Notes under the pieces: model-generated
Databases searched by the model: none
Told to the model about the DNA's origin: nothing
The model's input: only the letters and a program-made list of their open reading frames with translations
Part shown: piece after piece, positions 1 to 5,325 of the stretch
How the letters are laid out: each line of letters opens with the position of its first letter
Numbering within the stretch: position 1 is the first letter of the stretch
Made by a program: the position numbers and the translations under genes
Assembly (NCBI GenBank): GCA_027083115.1
Contig: JALWQN010000113.1
Location: 2,683 to 14,032 of the forward strand
Reading direction: 5' to 3'
Length of the DNA stretch: 11,350 nt
DNA from: Desulfurococcales archaeon
Lineage (GTDB): Archaea; Thermoproteota; Thermoprotei_A; Sulfolobales; NBVN01

Positions 1-753
1 ATCCAGCAAGTAGAGCGCTGTGTAGCCCGCCAGAAATAAATCATCGATGCCTAAATCAACCTCTATTTTGAAGTTCTTTCTTAGTAACTTATCTTTAGGT
101 ATTCCTAAGGCTTTGGAGACATCATCCAAATCAATACCTTTTAGGTCATTCTTCATAAAGAATTCAGGTATTAAGACATCAATACTTAATTTAACTGCCT
201 CAGCATTAGGTAAAATCCCCCAACCAATTATTGGCGGAGCACTCATTTCTTTCAGAATCCCTTCCTGACTCAGTTCCCTTAAGTAAGTGAGTTCATGACC
301 TCTGATTCCTTCAGACCTTAGTCTAGGGACATATTTTGTGGTTAATGTTGCTGCTAATAATGCCTTAATTTTTTTCGGCACTATATCGAACTCACTAACT
401 AAGTCATGCACTCCTTTCTGGAGGAGTGAGTACCTCAGAACTCGGTTTGTGCCGGCCTTAAAGAAGGCATCACTCCTTCCTTCCTCAATAATTATGCAGC
501 CGCTGCACCCTTTAGGAGGAATATTGATTCCTATTATCCTTTCCTCGCTTATTTGAGTAACTTCCTTAATACTTGAGGTTAACTCAAAATCTATTTCTAA
601 GGACTTAAGTAATCTGGCCATGAGGCCAGCAACGCTAGCAGATACTGGATCGGGTTGAGTCACTACTCTAACGATGGTGCCTTCCCTCCTCACCGATTGG
701 AGGAAGTCCCTCAGCACCTCCTCAGGTTGAATGGCCTCGAAATTAAACGGCAC
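1..753 (-). CDS. RecJ/Cdc45-like DHH-family protein, probably catalytically inactive (partial, C-terminus off window)
   Basis: The reading frame is open for 251 codons from a GTG at 753 to the left edge. An in-frame TAA lies just upstream, and an AGGTG Shine-Dalgarno site sits 8 bases before the GTG, so this start is well supported. The N-terminal half looks like the Rossmann-like DHH phosphoesterase fold: a beta strand and helix around residues 28-50 (RVVTQPDPVSASVAGLMARL) align by eye with the first DHH motif of archaeal RecJ-like proteins (typically HxDADGxxSA). Here the metal-binding His and second Asp are replaced, and no DHH triplet is visible in the 251 residues. A CxxC lies at residues 83-86. 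RecJ-like/Cdc45 genes often neighbour uS15 in archaea, and inactive members act as the Cdc45 subunit of the replicative CMG helicase. I infer that role here. The missing C-terminus prevents a check of the DHHA1 domain. Alternative: a diverged phosphoesterase with another function. Confidence 0.62.
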   Translation of the reverse strand, partial: MPFNFEAIQPEEVLRDFLQSVRREGTIVRVVTQPDPVSASVAGLMARLLKSLEIDFELTSSIKEVTQISEERIIGINIPPKGCSGCIIIEEGRSDAFFKAGTNRVLRYSLLQKGVHDLVSEFDIVPKKIKALLAATLTTKYVPRLRSEGIRGHELTYLRELSQEGILKEMSAPPIIGWGILPNAEAVKLSIDVLIPEFFMKNDLKGIDLDDVSKALGIPKDKLLRKNFKIEVDLGIDDLFLAGYTALYLLD

Positions 754-796
754 TAACGCAGCACCTTAAGAAAAGGTAAGGGTTCACTGAAGTTCA

Positions 797-810
797 GGAA
801 TTTATGAGGG
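797..810 (-). promoter_or_regulatory. weak TATA-like box before the RecJ/Cdc45-like gene
   Basis: Read on the minus strand the element is CCCTCATAAATTCC, centred about 48 bases before the GTG at 753, in the 59-base gap after uS15. The A/T core is short and the spacing a little long, so the gene may instead be read through from uS15. Confidence 0.25.
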
Positions 811-812
811 CC

Positions 813-1292
813 TCACTCAATTTCTTCAACAGTTACTAAAGGCCTCGAAACCAATATCTTAGCTTCCTGTGGCCTGTATTTCCAGTCGGGGGGGATAACG
901 CCGATTCTTTTGTAGTACTTAGTTAACCTATGTATTTTTGACTCTATCTCGAGTAACCCTCTCTGAGAGTGAGTGTCTTTAGGGTGTTCCTCCAGATGCC
1001 TCCTTAAGTTAACTGCCCTCTTAATTAAGTTGTAGAGGTCTTCAGGTAAAGTAAGCTTAACGTTATATTTCTCGAGGATCTTATGCAGTTTCACCCCAAG
1101 AACGGACTTAACTAATGGCACACCATACTGATCTCTCAGGATAACGCCAATCATTGAGGGTGGATAACCCTTCCTAGCTAGCTCAACAATTATCATCTCT
1201 ATCTCTTCAGGAGAGTACTGCACCCATTTAGGGGCTACACCCGTTGGTGGGCGTGTTGAGTGGGACTGCCCTCTTTCCTTACCTTTATTCAT
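813..1292 (-). CDS. rps15: 30S ribosomal protein uS15 (archaeal S15)
   Basis: This encodes a 159-residue small-subunit protein that binds the central domain of 16S rRNA. It is the archaeal/eukaryotic long form: a basic N-terminal extension with the typical Ser-Thr-Arg-Pro-Pro stretch and Trp-Val-Gln-Tyr at residues 13-26, a helical segment with Gly-Tyr-Pro-Pro-Ser near residues 42-46, then the classical S15 helices with the Gly-Leu-Leu-Glu-Ile-Glu-Ser-Lys-Ile-His-Arg-Leu signature around residues 112-123 and the Tyr-Tyr-Lys-Arg turn. The length is normal for archaea (about 150). The start is ATG with GGGAG about 10 bases upstream and a clear TATA-like box about 40 bases upstream. It is followed after 59 bases by the RecJ/Cdc45-like gene, an arrangement common in archaea. 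Confidence 0.96.
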   Translation of the reverse strand: MNKGKERGQSHSTRPPTGVAPKWVQYSPEEIEMIIVELARKGYPPSMIGVILRDQYGVPLVKSVLGVKLHKILEKYNVKLTLPEDLYNLIKRAVNLRRHLEEHPKDTHSQRGLLEIESKIHRLTKYYKRIGVIPPDWKYRPQEAKILVSRPLVTVEEIE

Positions 1293-1324
1293 ACTTCATT
1301 CACTCCCTAATGGTTTGGGGTTCA

Positions 1325-1338
1325 GGGATTTAAAAGTT
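1325..1338 (-). promoter_or_regulatory. TATA-like box for uS15
   Basis: On the minus strand the site reads AACTTTTAAATCCC and is centred about 40 bases before the uS15 ATG. Initiation about 26 bases downstream would leave a leader of roughly 14 bases. The box overlaps the TAA stop of the XTP pyrophosphatase gene, so unit E probably has its own promoter within the end of unit D. Confidence 0.55.
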
Positions 1339-1887
1339 GTTACTTAACCACTCAACCATAGATTTGAAGGCCTTAGCCCTATGGGATAGGGCGTTTTTAG
1401 CGCTTAAGCTCATTTCCGCAAAAGTTTTTGAGTGGCCTTCAGGCACAAATATTGGGTCAAAACCGAAACCGCCTGAACCCCTAGCCTCCCTAATGATCTG
1501 CCCACATACTTCCCCCCTAAAGACCCTAAGGGTGACTTCAGGAATAACTAAAGAGATAGCTGACTTGAAGCAAGCTCTCCTATCCTTAACTCCCTCCATC
1601 AATTTTAGCACGCCCTCCACACCTATAGTTCTGTAGACGTAGGAGCTATATGGTCCGGGAAAACCATTCAGCGAATTAATAAAGAGACCGGCGTCTTCAG
1701 CAAAGACCGGCTCCCTTAATTTCAGGTACGCCATTAATGCTGAGAAAGAAGCGATCTCTTCGAGGCTACTTGACTGGATCTCAAGCTTGCCGAAGCCTGA
1801 AGGAACAACTTGGATCCCGTGGTTTTTACCTAATTCCTTAAACTCCCTTAACTTACCTTCATTCGTTGTGGTTACGTATAGCCTCAT
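1330..1887 (-). CDS. XTP/dITP (non-canonical purine NTP) pyrophosphatase, RdgB/HAM1 family
   Basis: The enzyme hydrolyses ITP, dITP and XTP to the monophosphate plus pyrophosphate, clearing deaminated purines from the nucleotide pool. The 185 residues contain all family motifs: Thr-Thr-Asn-Glu-Gly-Lys at 7-12 (phosphate-binding N-terminus), FAEDAGLFI at 62-70 with the acidic pair Glu64-Asp65, FPGPYSS at 76-82, GFGFDPIF at 140-147, Lys164-Asn165 and SHR at 168-170 (base-recognition loop). Length is normal. The ATG has a strong GGAGG site nine bases upstream that lies inside the Bud32 coding sequence, and the two genes overlap by 29 bases, implying coupled translation. It is the last gene of the RpoE1-to-pyrophosphatase unit. 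Confidence 0.95.
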   Translation of the reverse strand: MRLYVTTTNEGKLREFKELGKNHGIQVVPSGFGKLEIQSSSLEEIASFSALMAYLKLREPVFAEDAGLFINSLNGFPGPYSSYVYRTIGVEGVLKLMEGVKDRRACFKSAISLVIPEVTLRVFRGEVCGQIIREARGSGGFGFDPIFVPEGHSKTFAEMSLSAKNALSHRAKAFKSMVEWLSNNF

Positions 1888-2530
1888 GCTTTCTTTCCTC
1901 CACGTACCTCCCTCTCAACCTAATTTCTTTAGCTACCTTAAGCACTTCATCAAATAATTCCTTAATCACTGTCTTATAGCCGCTTAAGAAGCATTTAAGG
2001 AGCTCATCCTTGTGAGTATAGTGAGTTGATTCAAGAGATCTAATAAACAAGTGTATGTCTGTAGCTAAGTCCTCAACTCGGGATGTAAATTTAGAGAGCC
2101 CGAAATCGATCAGGTAAGCTTTATTTCCTGAAACAATCACGTTCGTTGTTGTTACGTCCCCATGAGCGATTCCTGTCCTATGCATTAAGGCTATGGATTC
2201 ACCAACCTCTCTTAAGTAACTACATGCTTCACTGATTCTTTCTTGCGCTATTATGTCCCTCAATATTTCTCCTTTAACATACTCCATAATTATGGCGGCC
2301 TCCTTCGTATCAACATATAGCAGTGCAGGTGAGTTGATGCCGATATCGCTTAATTCCTTAATGATCTTAGCCTCAACAACAGTTCTTTTTCCCCTGATGA
2401 AGGAATCTAATTCAGGATCCCTGTATTTCTTAGGTAGCCGCACCTTAAGTACAGCGTCCATACCTAAGAAACTAATTTTAAGCAATACGGCTTCAGCACC
2501 TAAAGCAAGAATCTCTGATTTTCCCTCCAT
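1859..2530 (-). CDS. bud32: KEOPS complex protein kinase/ATPase Bud32
   Basis: Bud32 is the small RIO-like atypical kinase/ATPase of the KEOPS complex, which binds Kae1 and supports synthesis of t6A at position 37 of ANN-decoding tRNAs. From the ATG at 2530 it has 223 residues. Visible motifs are GAEA at 11-14 (nucleotide loop), the VLK lysine at 29, RLPKKYRDPELD at 31-42, IRGKRTVVEAK at 45-55 with the helix Glu53, the catalytic HGDVTTTN at 123-130 (Asp125, Asn130), and IDFG at 141-144. The C-terminal RLRGRYVEER matches the usual Arg/Gly tail. An in-frame TTG at 2554 would add eight residues and overlap Kae1 by 16 bases. I prefer the ATG because it lies 8 bases after the Kae1 stop. In many archaea Kae1 and Bud32 are fused; here they are separate but adjacent. 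Confidence 0.95.
   Translation of the reverse strand: MEGKSEILALGAEAVLLKISFLGMDAVLKVRLPKKYRDPELDSFIRGKRTVVEAKIIKELSDIGINSPALLYVDTKEAAIIMEYVKGEILRDIIAQERISEACSYLREVGESIALMHRTGIAHGDVTTTNVIVSGNKAYLIDFGLSKFTSRVEDLATDIHLFIRSLESTHYTHKDELLKCFLSGYKTVIKELFDEVLKVAKEIRLRGRYVEERKHEAIRNHNE
1893..1901 (-). promoter_or_regulatory. Shine-Dalgarno site of the XTP pyrophosphatase, inside bud32
   Basis: The minus strand reads GGAGGAAAG, with GGAGG ending nine bases before the ATG at 1887. The same bases encode part of the Tyr-Val-Glu-Glu-Arg-Lys tail of Bud32. It supports the ATG at 1887 and explains how the overlapped gene is translated. Confidence 0.7.
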
Positions 2531-2538
2531 TAGCCCAG

Positions 2539-3546
2539 TTAGTCCTTTAGCCAAGGAACCTCAACCTCATCTAGTCTCCATCTCTGCTTGACATAAGCTT
2601 CCTCAGGCCTAACGACCATTCCATGCTTGAAAGCCAGCATGCCTGTTAAAGCAATCATTACTCCATTATCTACTGCGTACTTAGGGGGTACTGCAGCAAA
2701 CTTAACTCCCCTATCTTGAGCCATAAGACTGAACTTAGTTCTTAGAGCTTCACTAGCCCCAACACCACCAACCAACATTACTTCTCCTAACCTGGTTAGG
2801 GCTAGGCCTCTCTCAGCAACCTCAATCACTGAAGAATAAGCTATTTCTCTGACAGAATAACATAGGTCCTCCAGCCTAACTTCACCAGATTTCAGTAGCC
2901 TTAATGCGGCAGTAAGGAGGCCGGAGAGAGATATGTCTTGCCCTTTCACAACGTAGGGAAGCTCACTGATGAACTTCTCTCCCTCATCAGCGCATTTATC
3001 TAGTACATGTTTACCGTCGATTACGTAGGGAGGCCCTAATCCTGCTTCTCTAGCAAAGACATCCATGAAGTTACCTAAGGCAATGTCGAGCGTCTCCCCA
3101 AAAACCCTATATCTGCCATCAGCATATGCAGCAATTAAGGTGTTTCCTCCAGATAAATAAACAATTAGGGGTTTCCTTAAGCCAGTAATGAACCTCCCTA
3201 TCTCTACGTGAGCTACTGCGTGATTGACAGGTATTAGGGGCTTGTTGAAGTAAGCTGCAAGCCCCCTAGCTAGTGTTGCCCCAACCCTTAAGCAAGGACC
3301 TAGACCGGGACCTAAAGCTACAGCTATGGCGTCCACATCGTTGATTCCACCCTTTAGCTTCTTGACTGCTTTAGCAATTACACGAGGTGCATGAATCATG
3401 AAGTGTTGGGATGCTTCTTTTGGGTGAATGCCTCCTTCCTTAGGAACGTACTTGCTCCTTTCATCAGCTATTAGCCAGTTTTTCCCTTCCTGAACTACTC
3501 CTACACCGAACGTATGGGCTGTTGACTCAATGCCTAAAACAATCAT
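2539..3546 (-). CDS. kae1: KEOPS complex tRNA threonylcarbamoyltransferase Kae1 (TsaD/OSGEP family)
   Basis: Kae1 transfers threonylcarbamoyl from threonylcarbamoyl-AMP to A37 of tRNA, forming t6A, inside KEOPS. From ATG 3546 it has 335 residues, normal for the family. Seen in order: the ASKHA phosphate loop VLGIESTAHTFGVG at 3-16, YVPKEGGIHPKEAS at 33-46, ALGPGLGPCLRVG at 77-89, the metal-binding HAVAH at 109-113 (His109, His113), SGGNT at 132-136, and the C-terminal DNG (Asp293) that supplies another metal ligand. An upstream ATG at 3594 would add 16 residues, but these lie wholly within S27ae in another frame and are unlike Kae1 starts, so I reject it. The gene begins four bases after the S27ae stop and is followed by Bud32, its direct KEOPS partner. 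The other subunits (Cgi121, Pcc1) are not in this window. Confidence 0.97.
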   Translation of the reverse strand: MIVLGIESTAHTFGVGVVQEGKNWLIADERSKYVPKEGGIHPKEASQHFMIHAPRVIAKAVKKLKGGINDVDAIAVALGPGLGPCLRVGATLARGLAAYFNKPLIPVNHAVAHVEIGRFITGLRKPLIVYLSGGNTLIAAYADGRYRVFGETLDIALGNFMDVFAREAGLGPPYVIDGKHVLDKCADEGEKFISELPYVVKGQDISLSGLLTAALRLLKSGEVRLEDLCYSVREIAYSSVIEVAERGLALTRLGEVMLVGGVGASEALRTKFSLMAQDRGVKFAAVPPKYAVDNGVMIALTGMLAFKHGMVVRPEEAYVKQRWRLDEVEVPWLKD

Positions 3547-3550
3547 GCCC

Positions 3551-3721
3551 TCATTTACCTTCCTCCACGTATTCCACATAACCGCAGTGGCCACAGTGCC
3601 ATCTGGGCCGGGAGTCTCTATGGAAGGCCATAACTCTACCGCATTTCGGGCATACCTTATTCTTTAACTTGATTTTCCTCGTGCCGTAGTCGTACTCGTA
3701 GAGCTTATGCCTCTCAGCCAT
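3551..3721 (-). CDS. rps27ae: 30S ribosomal protein S27ae (eS31-type zinc-ribbon protein)
   Basis: This small gene encodes 56 residues beginning MAERHKLYEYDYG. It carries a C4 zinc ribbon with Cys24-x2-Cys27 and Cys43-x2-Cys46, a basic stretch at residues 15-22 and RDSRPRWHCGHCG at 36-48. These features and the position between eS24 and Kae1 identify archaeal S27ae, a small-subunit protein near the beak of the ribosome; eukaryotes make its homologue fused to ubiquitin. The ATG overlaps the eS24 stop as TAATG, suggesting coupled translation. Its last codons, Tyr-Val-Glu-Glu-Gly-Lys, contain the Shine-Dalgarno site of Kae1. Identity is certain from motif and context although the gene is very short. 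Confidence 0.94.
   Translation of the reverse strand: MAERHKLYEYDYGTRKIKLKNKVCPKCGRVMAFHRDSRPRWHCGHCGYVEYVEEGK
3558..3566 (-). promoter_or_regulatory. Shine-Dalgarno site of kae1, inside the end of rps27ae
   Basis: The minus strand reads GGAGGAAGG. The AAGG part ends 11 bases before the ATG at 3546 and the GGAGG part 15 bases before it, so spacing is somewhat long. The bases encode the Glu-Glu-Gly end of S27ae. This favours ATG 3546 over the far upstream ATG at 3594. Confidence 0.5.
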
Positions 3722-4044
3722 TAAGCATCCCTCTTCAGGAGGTATTCTGGCTCAAAAAGCTTCAGCCTTTGTATGTCGTTATATATGTGTGCCTTAATTT
3801 TAGATCTTCCCATGCCGTACTCGCTCCTGATGTACTTAATAACTACTAGTTCCTCACTCTTGTTGTAGAGCTTAGCCATTGCTGACTTAATCGCTTTACG
3901 TGAGGGTGTTCCTTTATTCATGTGTGTTAGGATACCCTCAACCTCTAACCTACCCACTACCTTATTGTCTCTCTCCCTTAACACATTAATTACGGATCCG
4001 TCCTCCAGTGTTGCCGTCTTAAGCGGTGTCAAATTGACCGACAT
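3721..4044 (-). CDS. rps24e: 30S ribosomal protein eS24
   Basis: The product is 107 residues, usual for archaeal eS24. It shows the signature GTPSRKAIKSAMAKLY at 45-60 followed by VVIKYIRSEYGMGRSKIKAHIY at 67-88, which matches the conserved core (the Phe/Tyr-Gly-x-Gly-x-Ser/Thr-x-Gly-like loop, here Tyr-Gly-Met-Gly-Arg-Ser). It is an archaeal/eukaryotic small-subunit protein absent from bacteria. The start is ATG with AGGTG six bases upstream. A 45-base gap containing a TATA-like box separates it from Spt4, so it can be transcribed both from the RpoE1 promoter and from its own. It overlaps S27ae by one base. Confidence 0.96.
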   Translation of the reverse strand: MSVNLTPLKTATLEDGSVINVLRERDNKVVGRLEVEGILTHMNKGTPSRKAIKSAMAKLYNKSEELVVIKYIRSEYGMGRSKIKAHIYNDIQRLKLFEPEYLLKRDA

Positions 4045-4073
4045 ACCTTACACCTGGGTAACGTATCTCAAGG

Positions 4074-4082
4074 GCTTTATAA
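4074..4082 (-). promoter_or_regulatory. internal TATA-like box before eS24
   Basis: On the minus strand ATTATAAAG lies about 34 bases before the eS24 ATG, between the Spt4 stop and eS24. A start about 26 bases downstream would give a leader of around 8-10 bases. It is one of the better TATA matches in the window and suggests ribosomal proteins and KEOPS genes can be expressed separately from RpoE1/Spt4. Confidence 0.55.
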
Positions 4083-4089
4083 TGTTTCC

Positions 4090-4305
4090 TCACCCACCCA
4101 ACCTTATTGCGTACTTTCCTGGCTTAGTAATGCCTAAGGACTTCGCTAGCTTTGATTTCTCAGGATCCACAACAATTATCATTCCCGACCAGTTCTCTGT
4201 GAAAGACTCGTTACCGCAGATAGGGCATTTGCTGGCTTCTAAAGAAACTAGAGCCTTACATTTCGTGCATGCCTTAAAAACCGCTTTCTTCCTTCTGTAA
4301 GCCAT
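4090..4305 (-). CDS. spt4: transcription elongation factor Spt4 (formerly RNA polymerase subunit E'')
   Basis: The product has 71 residues from the ATG at 4305. It has a C4 zinc ribbon with Cys13-x2-Cys16 and Cys27-x2-Cys30, then the Spt4 core Asn-Trp-Ser-Gly-Met-Ile-Ile-Val-Val-Asp-Pro (38-48), SKLAKSLGI and the terminal PGKYAIRLG. Spt4 pairs with Spt5 to clamp RNA polymerase for processive elongation; in older annotation it is RpoE2. It follows RpoE1 with the two genes overlapping: the RpoE1 stop TGA is embedded in GTGATG, so translation may start at GTG 4308 or ATG 4305. GGAGG lies 7 bases before the GTG and 10 before the ATG, which does not decide between them. Confidence 0.95.
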   Translation of the reverse strand: MAYRRKKAVFKACTKCKALVSLEASKCPICGNESFTENWSGMIIVVDPEKSKLAKSLGITKPGKYAIRLGG

Positions 4306-4835
4306 CACTTAACGCCCTCCCTAATCTTGCCGAAAGTCGGTTGTTTGAGAGTCATGCCTATTCTTATGTGGGTTGGTGGGGCTAAGCTAACGTTAACTAT
4401 TCTACCCCTAACAATATCTCCCTTACTGAAGGTTACCTTAGTTTCCTCACCCTGGAGAAGACCCCTTAACTCATCATAAATTAGTTTGTCGTCAGTTATT
4501 TGAGATATGTGGGCGAAGGCATCTACTGGACCTACATTAACGAATATCCCTATTCTCTTAACGTCAACTACGTCTCCCTCAACGGCCTCATGAATTATTG
4601 GGTAGTAAGTCAGTAAGTCAGCCCTTACCTTATGGTATGTTGCCCCATCACCAGGAATTATGGTCCCCTCAGGATCTACGTCAGCCCTCCAAACAACTAC
4701 GACAAGGCCTAATTCAGGGTCAACCCTACCTAAGTATTTCTCCCTTAGTTGGTCGTGAGCTATTCTCTCAAGATCTTCCCCGAACCTTTCTGGGGGTATC
4801 CTTACTATATCCTCAATAGTTACAAGTCTGAACAC
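4305..4835 (-). CDS. rpoE1: DNA-directed RNA polymerase subunit E' (Rpo7, RpoE1)
   Basis: This is the larger stalk subunit of archaeal RNA polymerase, homologous to eukaryotic Rpb7. It binds Rpo4 and nascent RNA and helps promoter opening. The 176 residues contain the N-terminal RNP-like domain (about 1-80) and an S1 domain from about 82 with the Gly-Ile-Phe-Val-Asn-Val-Gly-Pro-Val-Asp-Ala-Phe-Ala-His-Ile-Ser signature at 96-111. The typical tail Arg-Ile-Gly-Met-Thr-Leu-Lys-Gln-Pro lies near the C-terminus. The start is GTG, with AGGTG eight bases upstream and a TATA-like box at about -36. It heads unit D. Confidence 0.96.
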   Translation of the reverse strand: MFRLVTIEDIVRIPPERFGEDLERIAHDQLREKYLGRVDPELGLVVVVWRADVDPEGTIIPGDGATYHKVRADLLTYYPIIHEAVEGDVVDVKRIGIFVNVGPVDAFAHISQITDDKLIYDELRGLLQGEETKVTFSKGDIVRGRIVNVSLAPPTHIRIGMTLKQPTFGKIREGVK

Positions 4836-4865
4836 TCTTCCAGCACCTAACTACGTATTCATGAA

Positions 4866-4880
4866 CTCATATAAGTTTTA
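4866..4880 (-). promoter_or_regulatory. TATA-like box for the RpoE1-led operon
   Basis: The minus strand reads TAAAACTTATATGAG, centred about 36-38 bases before the GTG at 4835, in the 52-base gap after the PIN gene. Expected initiation near 4845 leaves about 10 bases of leader that include the AGGTG ribosome-binding site. Confidence 0.55.
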
Positions 4881-4887
4881 ATTGGTT

Positions 4888-5325
4888 TTAGCCTCCTGCA
4901 AACTTCCTCCTACCTAACCACCACGTAAGCGTCTTCACGCCTACTGCCTTAAGCTTCTTCCTTAATTCCTTGTCGAGAGTCACAACAATGACTTCAGGGT
5001 CTTTCTTCACGTAATTAATTATTGCTTCATCAGGTAATAGGTTAGGTTGTCCTGACTCAATAACATCTACCTTATTTAGTAATCCCTTATTCAGAATGAA
5101 GCGTGCCGCCAGCCCCCTCTTACTTCCTGACTTGCTTGAGAGCTTATTGAGTTCATTAATTACCGAGTCAAGAGTCATGAATTCCGGTTTCCTTTCAAGG
5201 AGGTCCTCAATAGCATTAAATATGTCTATCCCGTCATAAATGAGCAGGAGAGCACTTGTGTCCAGGAGAACCCTTAATCTATTGCTTGCTCCTTCCTTAC
5301 TGGACGACCTTACCCCACCCAACAA
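4888..5325 (-). CDS. PIN-domain nuclease, Fcf1/Utp24-like archaeal protein next to aIF2-gamma
   Basis: The 145-residue frame is a single PIN domain. The acidic metal-binding residues of the fold are visible: Asp22 in LLDTSALL, Glu58 in the INEL motif, Asp99 in LPDEAI and Asp118 in VTLDKELR. PIN proteins cut RNA, and this conserved archaeal gene beside aIF2-gamma resembles the eukaryotic rRNA-processing nuclease Fcf1/Utp24. No antitoxin-like partner is adjacent, so a VapC toxin is less likely and a role in rRNA maturation is my inference. The start is awkward: the only usable in-frame starts are TTG codons at 5325 and 5322, inside the end of aIF2-gamma (29- or 26-base overlap). A good GGAAGGAG at 5289-5296 just after the aIF2-gamma stop is followed by no ATG, GTG or TTG in this frame. 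Confidence 0.8.
   Translation of the reverse strand: MLGGVRSSSKEGASNRLRVLLDTSALLLIYDGIDIFNAIEDLLERKPEFMTLDSVINELNKLSSKSGSKRGLAARFILNKGLLNKVDVIESGQPNLLPDEAIINYVKKDPEVIVVTLDKELRKKLKAVGVKTLTWWLGRRKFAGG

Noticed and set aside
47..556. Plus-strand open frames at 47-268 and 338-556
   Set aside because: They are antisense to the continuous minus-strand RecJ/Cdc45-like frame, which has a Shine-Dalgarno site and family resemblance.
3547..3594. N-terminal extension of Kae1 from an upstream ATG
   Set aside because: The 16 extra residues lie within rps27ae in another frame and do not resemble Kae1; the family begins at the Met-Ile-Val-Leu-Gly-Ile-Glu-Ser-Thr that starts at 3546.
4888..5325. PIN protein as a VapC toxin of a toxin-antitoxin pair
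   Set aside because: There is no small antitoxin gene next to it; its place beside aIF2-gamma is a conserved archaeal arrangement and the sequence is closer to Fcf1-type PIN proteins.
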